From: Cherax quadricarinatus
Lineage: Eukaryota > Arthropoda > Malacostraca > Decapoda > Parastacidae
Direction: 5' to 3'
Assembly (NCBI RefSeq): GCF_038502225.1
Contig: NW_027195391.1
Span: 1-64,000, forward strand
DNA: 64,000 nucleotides
A model generated the notes under the pieces. That model worked only from the letters and a program-made list of their open reading frames with translations, was not told the DNA's origin and ran no database searches. Both the position numbers and the translations under genes were made by a program. This document shows positions 45,101-55,147 of this stretch, one piece after another; within the stretch, counting starts at the first letter, position 1, and each line of letters begins with the position of its first letter.

Positions 45101-48100
45101 TATTAGCACAGTTCTCAGTATATTAGCACAGGTCTCAGTATATTAGCACAGGACTCAGTATATTAGCACAGTTCTCAGTATATTAGCACAGGTCTCAGTA
45201 TATTAGCACAGTTCTCAGTATATTAGCACAGTTCTCAGTATATTAGCACAGTTCTCAGTATATTACCACAGTTCTCAGTATATTAGCACAGTTCTCAGTA
45301 TATTACCACAGTTCTCAGTATATTAGCACAGTTCTCAGTATATTAGCACAGTTCTCAGTATATTAGCACAGTTCTCAGTATATTAGCACAGTTCTCAGTA
45401 TATTAGCACAGTTCTCAGTATATTAGCACAGTTCTCAGTATATTACCACAGTTCTCAGTATATTTGCACAGTTCTCAGTATATTAGCACAGTTCTCAGTA
45501 TATTAGCACAGTTCTCAGTATATTAGCACAGTTCTCAGTATATTAGCGCAGTTCTCAGTATATTAGCACAGTTCTCAGTATATTAGCACAGTTCTCAGTA
45601 TATTAGCACAGTTCTCAGTATATTAGCACAGTTCTCAGTATATTAGCACAGTTCTCAGTATATTACCACAGTTCTCAGTATATTACCACAGTTCTCAGTA
45701 TATTAGCGCAGTTCTCAGTATATTAGCACAGTTCTCAGTATATTAGCACAGTTCTCAGTATATTACCACAGTTCTCAGTATATTAGCGCAGTTCTCAGTA
45801 TATTTGTTCTCAGTATATTACCACAGTTCTCAGTATATTAGCGCAGTTCTCAGTATATTAGCACAGTTCTCAGTATATTAGCACAGGTCTCAGTATATTA
45901 GCACAGGACTCAGTATATTAGCACAGTTCTCAGTATATTAGCACAGGTCTCAGTATATTAGCACAGGACTCAGTATATTAGCACAGTTCTCAGTATATTA
46001 GCACATGACTCAGTATATTAGCACAGTTCTCAGTATATTAGCACAGGTCTCAGTATATTAGCACAGGACTCAGTATATTAGCACAGTTCTCAGTATATTA
46101 GCACAGGTCTCAGTATATTAGCACAGGACTCAGTATATTAGCACAGTTCTCAGTATATTAACACAGGACTCAGTATATTAACACATGACTCAGTATATTA
46201 GCACAGTTCTCAGTATATTAGCACAGGACTCAGTATATTAGCACAGTTCTCAGTATATTAGCACAGTTCTCAGTATATTAGCACAGGACTCAGTATATTA
46301 GCACAGTTCTCAGTATATTAGCACAGTTCTCAGTATATTAGCACAGTTCTCAGTATATTAGCACAGTTCTCAGTATATTAGCACAGGTTTCAGTATATTA
46401 GCACAGTTCTCAGTATATTAGCACAGGTTTCAGTATATTAGCACAGGTCTCAGTATATTAGCACAGGTTTCAGTATATTAGCACAGGTTTCAGTATATTA
46501 GCACAGGTCTCAGTATATTAGCACAGTTCTCAGTATATTAGCACAGGTCTCAGTATATTAGCACAGTTCTCAGTATATTAGCACAGGTCTCGGTATATTA
46601 GCACAGTTCTCAATATATTAGCACAGTTCTCAATATATTACCACAGTTCTCAGTATATTACCACAGTTCTCAGTATATTAGCACAGTTCTCAGTATATTA
46701 GCACAGTTCTCAGTATATTAGCACAGTTCTCAGTATATTAGCACAGGACTCGGTATATTAGCGCAGGTCTCAGTATATTAGCGCAGGTCTCAGTATATTA
46801 GCGCAGGTCTCAGTATATTAGCGCAGGTCTCAGTATATTATGACAGCTCTCAGTATATTAGCACAGGTCTCAATATATTAGCGCAGGTCTCAGTATATTA
46901 GGACAGCTCTCAGTACATTAGCGCAGGTCTCAGTATATTAGCACAGGTCTCAGTATATTAGCGCAGGTCTCAGTATATTAGGACAGCTCTCAGTATATTA
47001 ACACAGGTCTCAGTATATTAGCGCAGGTCTCAGTATATTAGCACAGGACTCAGTATATTAGGACAGCACTCAGTATATTAGCACAGGCCTAAGTATATTA
47101 GCACAGGTCTCAGTATATTAGCACAGGTCTCAGTATATTAGAGCAGGTCTCAGTATATTAGCACAGGTTTCAGTATATTAGCACAGTTCTCAGTATATTA
47201 GCGCAGGTATCAGTATATTAGCACAGTTCTCAGTATATTAGCCCAGGTCTCAGTATATTAGCACAGGTCTCAGTATATTAGCACAGGTTTCAGTATATTA
47301 GCACAGGACTCAGTATATTAGCACAGGTCTCAGTATATTAGCACAGTTCTCAGTATATTAGCACAGGACTCAGTATATTAGCACAGGACTCAGTATATTA
47401 GCACAGAACTCAGTATATTAGCACAGGAATCAGTATATTAGCTCAGGTTTCAGTATATTAGCACAGGTCTCAGTATATTAGCACAGGTTTCAGTATAATA
47501 GCACAGGTCTCAGTATATTAACACAGAACTCAGTATATTAACACAGGTCTCAGTATATTAACACAGAACACAGTATATTAACACAGAACTCAGTATATTA
47601 ACACAGAACTCAGTACATTAACATAGGACTCAGTATATTAACACAAAACTCAGTATATTAACACAGTTCTCAATATATTAACACAGTTCTCAGTATATTA
47701 ACACAGGACTCAGTATATTAACACAGGACTCAGTATATTAACACAGGACTCAGTATATTAACACAGGACTCAGTATATTAACACAGGACTCAGTATATTA
47801 ACACAGGACTCAGTATATTAACACAGGACTCAGTATATTAACACAGGACTCAGTATATTAACACAGGACTCAGTATGTTAACACAGAACTCAGTATATTA
47901 ACACAGAACTCAGTATATTAACACAGGACTCAGTATATTAACACAGAACTCAGTATATTAGCACAGGACTCAGTATATTAACACAGAACTCAGTATATTA
48001 ACACAGAACTCAGTATATTAACACAGAACTCAGTATATTAACACAGGACTCAGTATATTAACACAGGACTCAGTATATTAACACAGGACTCAGTATATTA

Positions 48101-48402
48101 ACACAGGACTCAGTATATTAACACAGGACTCAGTATATTAACACAGGGCTCAGTATATTAACACAGAACTAGTATATTAACACAGAACTCAGTATATTAA
48201 CACAGAACTCAGTATATTAACGCAGGACTCAGTATATTTACACAGAACTCAGTATATTAACACAGAACTCAGTATATTAACACAGAACTCAGTATATTAA
48301 CACAGAACTCAGTATATTAACACAGAACTCAGTATATTAACACAGGACTCAGTATATTAACACAGGACTCAGTATATTAACACAGGTTTCAGTATATTTA
48401 CA
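39170..48402. repeat. 9.2-kb satellite of 20-bp units, about 460 copies, hierarchically organised
   Basis: The unit is AGCACAGTTCTCAGTATATT. Three main variants differ at the middle: CAGTTCT, CAGGTCT and CAGGACT; others are GCGCAG, CCACAG and GAACAG. In several blocks (about 41100-41560, 42540-43330, 44850-45200, 45880-46130) the three types follow in fixed order, giving a 60-bp trimer. Larger copies are offset by 1,035 bp and 2,100 bp (see findings). From about 46400 rightward the units diverge, and from about 47500 the type becomes AACACAGGACT/AACACAGAACT. All phases contain the stop codon TAG or TAA context, so no long frames arise. Confidence 0.98.
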
Positions 48403-48821
48403 AGCCAACTCAAAAATTTATATTCAACTAAACCAATGGCACTAAATATGACTAGTTAATTATCATGATTTTTTAACTAATTCATCAATATCTCAGCAGT
48501 TTTTACATTGTTCATTAAAACTCTCTAATTAGTTTTTATTATTATCACTTATCTTTGTAGTAATATTGTTCATAAGGCAACCATCCAGTGTATAATATTA
48601 ACCATTAATCTTACTTAAACAATCCACAGTTGTTTAAGATTCATTCCTTCATGAAGTTTAGGCATATTCATTTGAATTATATACCAACCAAAAAAAACCT
48701 ACCCCCCCCTACAAAAAAAGGCACAGTGGGAGACTGAGTTTACTTAGGCATAATTTCCCATATAATTCTATTCCAGGCTGCAATAAACAGTAATTGACTG
48801 ACTTCCAGGTGAACACCTGGA
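48403..48821. other. Unique AT-rich spacer
   Basis: No gene seen. It contains A7 and C7 runs near 48690-48720. A short palindrome CCAGGTGAACACCTGG at 48805-48820 sits beside the SINE tail. Confidence 0.6.
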
Positions 48822-49185
48822 AGAATAATAATAATAATAATAATAATAATATTTATTTCTATAAGTACATGATACAACTTATATAGACCATAGTTGACAT
48901 CAATGATATACTGTACACAAAGCCCCTGGTTATGCAGAGTATTTCATGCTACTTAGAATAATCTTGTCCCCCAAGGTGCGACCCACACCAGTCAGTTAAC
49001 ACCCAGACACCTACTTGCTGCTAGGTGAACGAGACAGCAGGTGCAAGGTAACACACCCAATGTTTAAAGGACGACCACGGACACTCAGTTTGTCAGCTAT
49101 GTCCACTACCAACCGAGATTGCTCAGGATTTAACCCGGGTTGTTCAGTTGTGAGCAAACCGAGCTACCACTGTGATATTAGAGGG
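48822..49185 (-). mobile_element. tRNA-derived SINE (copy 2) with (ATT)n tail
   Basis: On the minus strand the head reads CAGTGGTAGCTCGGTTTGC (A-box-like) and then CCGGGTTAAATCC (B-box-like). The body carries a core (CACCTAGCAGCAAGTAGGTG, TCTGGGTGTTAACTG) shared with copy 1. The 3' end is (ATT)n at 48824-48852, a typical SINE terminus. No target duplication is obvious. The head abuts the 27-bp satellite. Confidence 0.75.
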
Positions 49186-52025
49186 TCAGTGGTGAGAAAG
49201 TCAGTGGTGAGAGGGCTGGTGAGAGGGTCAGTGGTAAGAGGGTTGGTGAGAGGGTTAGTGTTCAGAGGGTCAGTGGTGAGAGAGTCAGTGGTGAGAGGGC
49301 TGGTGAGAGGGTCAGTGGTAAGAGGGTTGGTGAGAGGGTTAGTGTTCAGAGGGTCAGTGGTGAGAAGGTTGGTGAGAAGGTGAGTGGTGAGAAGGTTGGT
49401 AAGAGGGTCAGTGGTGAGAGGGTTGGTAAGAGGGTCAGTGGTAAGAAGGTTGGTAAGAGGGTCAGTGGTGTGAAGGTTGGTGAGAGGGTCAGTGGTAAGA
49501 AGGTTGGTAAGAGGGTCAGTGGTGTGAAGGTTGGTGAGAGGGTCAGTGGTAAGAAGGTTGGTAAGAGGGTCAGTGGTGTGAAGGTTGGTGAGAGGGTCAG
49601 TGGTAAGAAGGTTGGTAAGAGGGTCAGTGGTGAGAAGGTTGGTGAGAGGGTCAGTGGTAAGAAGGTTGGTAAGAGGGTCAGTGGTAAGAAGGTTGGTGAG
49701 AAGGTGAGTGGTGAGAAGGTTGGTGAGAGGGTCAGTGGTAAGAAGGTTGGTGAGAGGGTCAGTGGTAAGAAGGTTGGTGAGAGGGTCAGTGGTAAGAAGG
49801 TTGGTGAGAGGGTCAGTGGTGAGAAGGTTGGTGAGAGGGTCAGTGGTAAGAAGGTTGGTGAGAGGGTCAGTGGTGAGAAGGTTGGCGAGAGGGTCAGTGG
49901 TAAGAAGGTTGGTGAGAGGGTCAGTGGTGAGAAGGTTGGTGAGAGGGTCAGTGGTAAGAAGGTTGGTAAGAGGGTCAGTGGTAAGAAGGTAGGTAAGAGG
50001 GTCAGTGGTAAGAAGGTTGGTAAGAGGGTCAGTGGTAAGAAGGTTGGTAAGAGGGTCAGTGGTAAGAAGGTAGGTAAGAGGGTCAGTGGTAAGAAGGTAG
50101 GTAAGAGGGTCAGTGGTAAGAAGGTTGGTAAGAGGGTCAGTGGTAAGAAGGTTGGTAAGAGGGTCAGTGGTGTGAAGGTTGGTGAGAGGGTCAGTGGTAA
50201 GAAGGTTGGTAAGAGGGTCAGTGGTAAGAAGGTTGGTAAGAGGGTCAGTGGTAAGAAGGTTGGTAAGAGGGTCAGTGGTGAGAGGGTTGGTAAGAGGGTC
50301 AGTGGTAAGAAGGTTGGTAAGAGGGTCAGTGGTGAGAAGGTTGGTAAGAGGGTCAGTGGTGAGAGGGTTGGTAAGAGGGTCAGTGGTAAGAAGGTTGGTA
50401 AGAGGGTCAGTGGTGAGAGGGTTGGTAAGAGGGTCAGTGGTGAGAAGGTTGGTGAGAGGGTCAGTGGTAAGAAGGTTGGTAAGAGGGTCAGTGGTAAGAA
50501 GGTTGGTAAGAGGGTCAGTGGTAAGAAGGTTGGTAAGAGGGTCAGTGGTGTGAAGGTTGGTGAGAGGGTCAGTGTTGAGAGGGTCAGTGGTGTGAAGGTT
50601 GGTGAGAGGGTCAGTGGTGTGAAGGTTGGTAAGAGGGTCAGTGGTAAGAAGGTTGGTAAGAGGGTCAGTGGTAAGAAGGTTGGTAAGAGGGTCAGTGGTG
50701 TGAAGGTTGGTGAGAGGGTCAGTGGTAAGAAGGTTGGTAAGAGGGTCAGTGGTAAGAAGGTTGGTAAGAGGGTCAGTGGTGAGAGGGTTGGTAAGAGGGT
50801 CAGTGGTAAGAAGGTTGGTAAGAGGGTCAGTGGTGAGAAGGTTGGTAAGAGGGTCAGTGGTAAGAAGGTTGGTAAGAGGGTCAGTGGTAAGAAGGTAGGT
50901 AAGAGGGTCAGTGGTAAGAAGGTTGGTAAGAGGGTCAGTGGTAAGAAGGTTGGTGAGAGGGTCAGTGGTGTGAAGGTTGGTGAGAGGGTCAGTGGTAAGA
51001 AGGTTGGTAAGAGGGTCAGTGGTAAGAAGGTAGGTAAGAGGGTCAGTGGTAAGAAGGTTGGTAAGAGGGTCAGTGGTAAGAAGGTAGGTAAGAGGGTCAG
51101 TGGTAAGAAGGTAGGTAAGAGGGTCAGTGGTGTGAAGGTTGGTGAGAGGGTCAGTGGTAAGAAGGTAGGTAAGAGGGTCAGTGGTAAGAAGGTTGGTAAG
51201 AGGGTCAGTGGTAAGAAGGTTGGTAAGAGGGTCAGTGGTGTGAAGGTTGGTAAGAGGGTCAGTGGTAAGAAGGTAGGTGAGAGGGTCAGTGGTAAGAAGG
51301 TTGGTGAGAGGGTCAGTGGTAAGAAGGTTGGTAAGAGGGTCAGTGGTAAGAAGGTTGGTGAGAGGGTCAGTGGTAAGAAGGTTGGTGAGAGGGTCAGTGG
51401 TAAGAAGGTTGGTGAGAGGGTCAGTGGTAAGAAGGTTGGTAAGAGGGTCAGTGGTAAGAAGGTTGGTGAGAGGGTCAGTGGTAAGAAGGTAGGTAAGAGG
51501 GTCAGTGGTAAGAAGGTTGGTGAGAGGGTCAGTGGTAAGAAGGTTGGTAAGAGGGTCAGTGGTAAGAAGGTTGGTAAGAGGGTCAGTGGTAAGAAGGTTG
51601 GTGAGAGGGTCAGTGGTAAGAAGGTTGGTGAGAGGGTCAGTGGTAAGAAGGTTGGTAAGAGGGTCAGTGGTAAGAAGGTTGGTGAGAGGGTCAGTGGTAA
51701 GAAGGTTGGTAAGAGGGTCAGTGGTAAGAAGGTTGGTAAGAGGGTCAGTGGTAAGAAGGTTGGTGAGAGGGTCAGTGGTAAGAAGGTTGGTAAGAGGGTC
51801 AGTGGTAAGAAGGTTGGTGAGAGGGTCAGTGGTAAGAAGGTAGGTAAGAGGGTCAGTGGTGAGAAGGTTGGTAAGAGGGTCAGTGGTAAGAAGGTTGGTG
51901 AGAGGGTCAGTGCTGTGAAGGTTGGTGAGAGGGTCAGTGGTAAGAAGGTTGGTAAGAGGGTCAGTGGTAAGAAGGTAGGTAAGAGGGTCAGTGGTAAGAA
52001 GGTTGGTAAGAGGGTCAGTGGTGAG
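49186..52025. repeat. 27-bp satellite, segment 1
   Basis: The unit combines GGTAAGAAGGTT (12 bp) and GGTAAGAGGGTCAGT (15 bp). The first ~200 bp are irregular mixtures of the two half-units; regular 27-bp order sets in at about 49380. Variants GGTGAG, GGTGTGAAGG and GTAGGTAAG are common here. Frames of 886 (plus) and 902 (minus) codons cover it because the unit is a stop-free multiple of three on both strands. They are not genes. Confidence 0.98.
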
Positions 52026-52199
52026 AACATAAGAACATAAGAACGAAGGAACACTGCAGAAGGCCTACTGGCCCATGCGAGGCAGGTCCAAGTCTCCTAC
52101 CGGCTTAAGCCAATGCACCCAACCTAGTCAGGTCAGGTCACATTGACTTAAGGGAGGAACACGGCAACCGACCTGGTAGCACAAGCTATCAGGTCTAAC
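52026..52199 (-). other. CR1 3' untranslated region and 8-bp-repeat tail
   Basis: Ends in two and a half TTCTTATG repeats (plus strand CATAAGAACATAAGAAC). In CR1 elements this end is what the RT recognises to start copying. Confidence 0.8.
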
Positions 52200-55145
52200 T
52201 CACACCCACCCACATCCACTCATGTATTTATCCAACCTATTTTTAAAGCTACACAACGTTCTGGCCTCTATAACGGTACTTGGGAGTTTGTTCCACTCAT
52301 CCACAACTCTGTTACCAAACCAGTACTTTCCTATATCCTTCCTGAATCTGAATTTTTCCAACTTAAAACCATTGCTGCGAGTCCTGTCTAGGCTAGATAT
52401 TTTCAGCACACTATTTACATCCCCTTTATTTATTCCTGTCTTCCATTTATACACCTCAATCATATCCCCCCTAATTCTACGTCTTTCTAGAGAGTGCAGA
52501 TTCAGGGCCCTTAGTCTATCCTCATAGGGAAGGTTTCTGATACATGGGATCAACTTTGTCATCCTCCTTTGTACAGTTTCCAGAGAATTTATATCCATTC
52601 TGTAATAAGGTGACCAAAACTGTGCAGCATAATCTAAATGAGGCCTAACCAAGGATGTATAGAGTTGAAGAACAACCTGAGGACTCCTATTATTTATGCT
52701 TCTTGATATGAAGCCAAGGATTCTATTAGCTTTATTGCGAACACTTATGCACTGTTGTCTTGGTTTCAGATTACTGCTAACCAGAACTCCTAAATCTTTT
52801 TCGCAATCCGTAATATTAAGATCTACATTATTTAGTTTATATGTGGCATGATTATTGTCCTGTCCAACATTTAGAACTTTGCATTTGTCTATATTAAACT
52901 GCATCTGCCACTTCTCCGACCACTGCATCAGTCTATTCAAATCTTCCTGGAGTGCTCGAATGTCCTCGTCAGAATGAATTCGACGGCCTATTTTGGTGTC
53001 ATCGGCAAACTTGCCGATGTCGCTCTTTATGCCCTCATCTATGTCGTTTATGTAGATTGTGAACAGCAGGGGGCCCAACACTGACCCCTGTGGAACACCG
53101 CTCGTGACACTTCCCCACTCTGATTTCTCCCCATTTATGCAAACTCTCTGCTGCCTATTTGTCAACCATGCCTCTATCCAGGAAAAAATTTCTCCTCCTA
53201 TTCCATGTGCTTTAATTTTCCTCAATAGTCTCTGATGTGGGACCCTGTCAAAAGCCTTACTGAAGTCCATATACACAATATCATATTCATTACCATGATC
53301 TACCTCCTCAAATACCTTAGTGAAAAAAGTTAATAAATTCGTAAGGCAGGAACGCCCCTTTGTAAAACCATGCTGAGATTCGTTGATTAATTTATGCTTT
53401 TCAAGGTGGCTACGAACTGCCTCGGCAATTATTGATTCCATAAATTTTCCCACTATGGAGGTTAGGCTTATTGGTCTATAGTTCGAAGCTAAGGACCTGT
53501 CACCTGTTTTGAAAATAGGTATCACATTTGCCATTTTCCACTTATCTGGCACCATGCCAGTTTGTAGTGATATGTTGAAAAGATTAGCCAAAGGTGTGCT
53601 AAGCTCCTCTTTACATTCCTTTAGAACCCTTGCATACAGTTCATCAGGGCCTGGGGATTTGTTAGGTTTTAATTTATCTATTTGCCTAAGGACCATGTCA
53701 CTTGTGACCCTAATAGTACACAGTTTATTATCGTCCTGTTCTACATAATTTATCATTACTGGAATATCGCTGGTATCCTCCTGTGTAAAAACTGAGAGGA
53801 AGTATGTGTTAAAAATTCTACACATTTCCTTATCACTGTCAGTGAGCTGACCCGAGGAACTTTTGAGTGGGCCTATCTTGTCCCTGATCTTACTTCTGTA
53901 TACCTGAAAGAATCCTTTTGGGTTAGTCTTCGATTCTCTTGCAACTTTAACCTCATAATCTCTTTTTGCTTTTCTAATTCCCTTTTTTATTTCTCTCTTT
54001 AACTGAATATATCGATTTCTCAATTGCCCCTCTCCTCTTTTGATTTGCCTATATATGCCTCTCTTTTGACCAATCAGATATTTTAATCTATTGTTCATCC
54101 ATTTAGGATCATTTTTGTTTGATCTGATTTCCCTATTTGGAACATAATTTGACTGAGCAGCTAGAACTATGCCCTGGAAAGCATCATATCGGCAACCATC
54201 ACCACCTACCTGACCCTTAGTCAGGTCATTCCAGTTCAGCCCACCTAAGTAATTTTTCAGTCCTATGAAATCAGCCAAGCGAAAGTCAGGGACGGAGACT
54301 TGATTGCCATTATTAGGGGAATTCCATGATATATTAAAACTGAGTGATTTGTGATCACTTTCCCCAAGCTCATCATTAACCTCAAGATTATTAATTAGTG
54401 TTTCCCTACTGGCAAGAACCAAGTCAAGGAGGTTATTTCCCCTAGTTGGCTCTGTCACAAACTGTTTTAAAAAACAATCCTGGATCGTATCAAGAAAGTC
54501 ACCTGACTCTAAATTTCCTGTCAAATTGCTCCAGTCAATCTGTCTATAGTTGAAATCTCCCATTAGCACAACATTTTCGTATGTAGATGCCTTACGAATT
54601 TCGTCCCATAGAAGTTTACTGCACTCCCTATCAAGATTTGGGGCCCTGTAAATCACACCCAAAATTAGTTTTTCTCGGCCCTCGAGAAGCTGTAACCAAA
54701 CAGATTCAGTGGCTGACGCTTCTAATTTAATATCTTGTCTAACACAACAATTTAAATTGTCTCTGACATACATCGCTACTCCACCACCTTTCCTGTTGAC
54801 CCTGTCAGTGTGGAATAATTTATAGCCTTGTATGTGACATTCAGAGGGCATCTCTCTATCTTTCAGATTGAGCCAGGTCTCTGTTATAGCAATAATATCT
54901 ATGTCTCCTGCACTTGCAATTAATCTTAGCTCATCTATCTTATTTCTTACACTCCTGCTATTAGTATAGTAAACCTTAAGGGAGCTAGTCCCTTGCTGCC
55001 CTCTGCTGTCCCCCTTTGTTTGCTGACCTGATCTATTGTCTTTATTTATAACTTCATGCTGAATGCCTTTTATACATTTACTGTTTCCAACCCAAGTGTT
55101 GCAACCTGCTTGTTTCCCACACACACCCATACCTCTATCTTCCAT
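52200..55145 (-). CDS. CR1 ORF2: AP endonuclease and reverse transcriptase
   Basis: This intact 981-codon frame is close to the usual CR1 ORF2 length. The endonuclease (about 55-270) has TNSRSV (61-66), TETW with Glu89, YRAPN, GDFN (196-199) and SDH (263-265). RT (about 530-790) has YRPISLTS, YMDFSKAFDRVPH with Asp627, SGVPQGS (682-688) and FADD (713-716). The C-terminal region has LVRPHLDYAAQFWSP and ETVQRRMTKLIP. All catalytic residues I can check are present and there is no internal stop. The protein nicks chromosomal DNA and primes reverse transcription from the nick. It starts one base inside the ORF1 stop codon (TGATG), which fixes the start and suggests translation coupled to ORF1. The copy may be young. 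Confidence 0.95.
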   Translation of the reverse strand: MEDRGMGVCGKQAGCNTWVGNSKCIKGIQHEVINKDNRSGQQTKGDSRGQQGTSSLKVYYTNSRSVRNKIDELRLIASAGDIDIIAITETWLNLKDREMPSECHIQGYKLFHTDRVNRKGGGVAMYVRDNLNCCVRQDIKLEASATESVWLQLLEGREKLILGVIYRAPNLDRECSKLLWDEIRKASTYENVVLMGDFNYRQIDWSNLTGNLESGDFLDTIQDCFLKQFVTEPTRGNNLLDLVLASRETLINNLEVNDELGESDHKSLSFNISWNSPNNGNQVSVPDFRLADFIGLKNYLGGLNWNDLTKGQVGGDGCRYDAFQGIVLAAQSNYVPNREIRSNKNDPKWMNNRLKYLIGQKRGIYRQIKRGEGQLRNRYIQLKREIKKGIRKAKRDYEVKVARESKTNPKGFFQVYRSKIRDKIGPLKSSSGQLTDSDKEMCRIFNTYFLSVFTQEDTSDIPVMINYVEQDDNKLCTIRVTSDMVLRQIDKLKPNKSPGPDELYARVLKECKEELSTPLANLFNISLQTGMVPDKWKMANVIPIFKTGDRSLASNYRPISLTSIVGKFMESIIAEAVRSHLEKHKLINESQHGFTKGRSCLTNLLTFFTKVFEEVDHGNEYDIVYMDFSKAFDRVPHQRLLRKIKAHGIGGEIFSWIEAWLTNRQQRVCINGEKSEWGSVTSGVPQGSVLGPLLFTIYINDIDEGIKSDIGKFADDTKIGRRIHSDEDIRALQEDLNRLMQWSEKWQMQFNIDKCKVLNVGQDNNHATYKLNNVDLNITDCEKDLGVLVSSNLKPRQQCISVRNKANRILGFISRSINNRSPQVVLQLYTSLVRPHLDYAAQFWSPYYRMDINSLETVQRRMTKLIPCIRNLPYEDRLRALNLHSLERRRIRGDMIEVYKWKTGINKGDVNSVLKISSLDRTRSNGFKLEKFRFRKDIGKYWFGNRVVDEWNKLPSTVIEARTLCSFKNRLDKYMSGCGWV

Positions 55146-55147
55146 CA
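55143..55147 (-). promoter_or_regulatory. TGATG stop-start overlap between CR1 ORF1 and ORF2
   Basis: On the minus strand the TGA of ORF1 and the ATG of ORF2 share one A. Such overlaps are known to drive termination-reinitiation in some bicistronic LINEs (for example UAAUG in SART1). Confidence 0.8.

Noticed and set aside
49186..52025. 27-bp satellite derived from the tRNA-like SINE head (GGTCAGTGGTAAGAA against GCTCAGTGGTAG)
   Set aside because: The similarity is about a dozen bases and the unit's second half has no counterpart; it may be chance. Only an alignment against SINE heads could revive it.
49346..52054. 902-codon minus and 886-codon plus frames (TLLPTFLPL / GKRVSGKKV repeats)
   Set aside because: Both strands of the same 27-bp satellite are open; variants are those of tandem DNA, not of a protein family.
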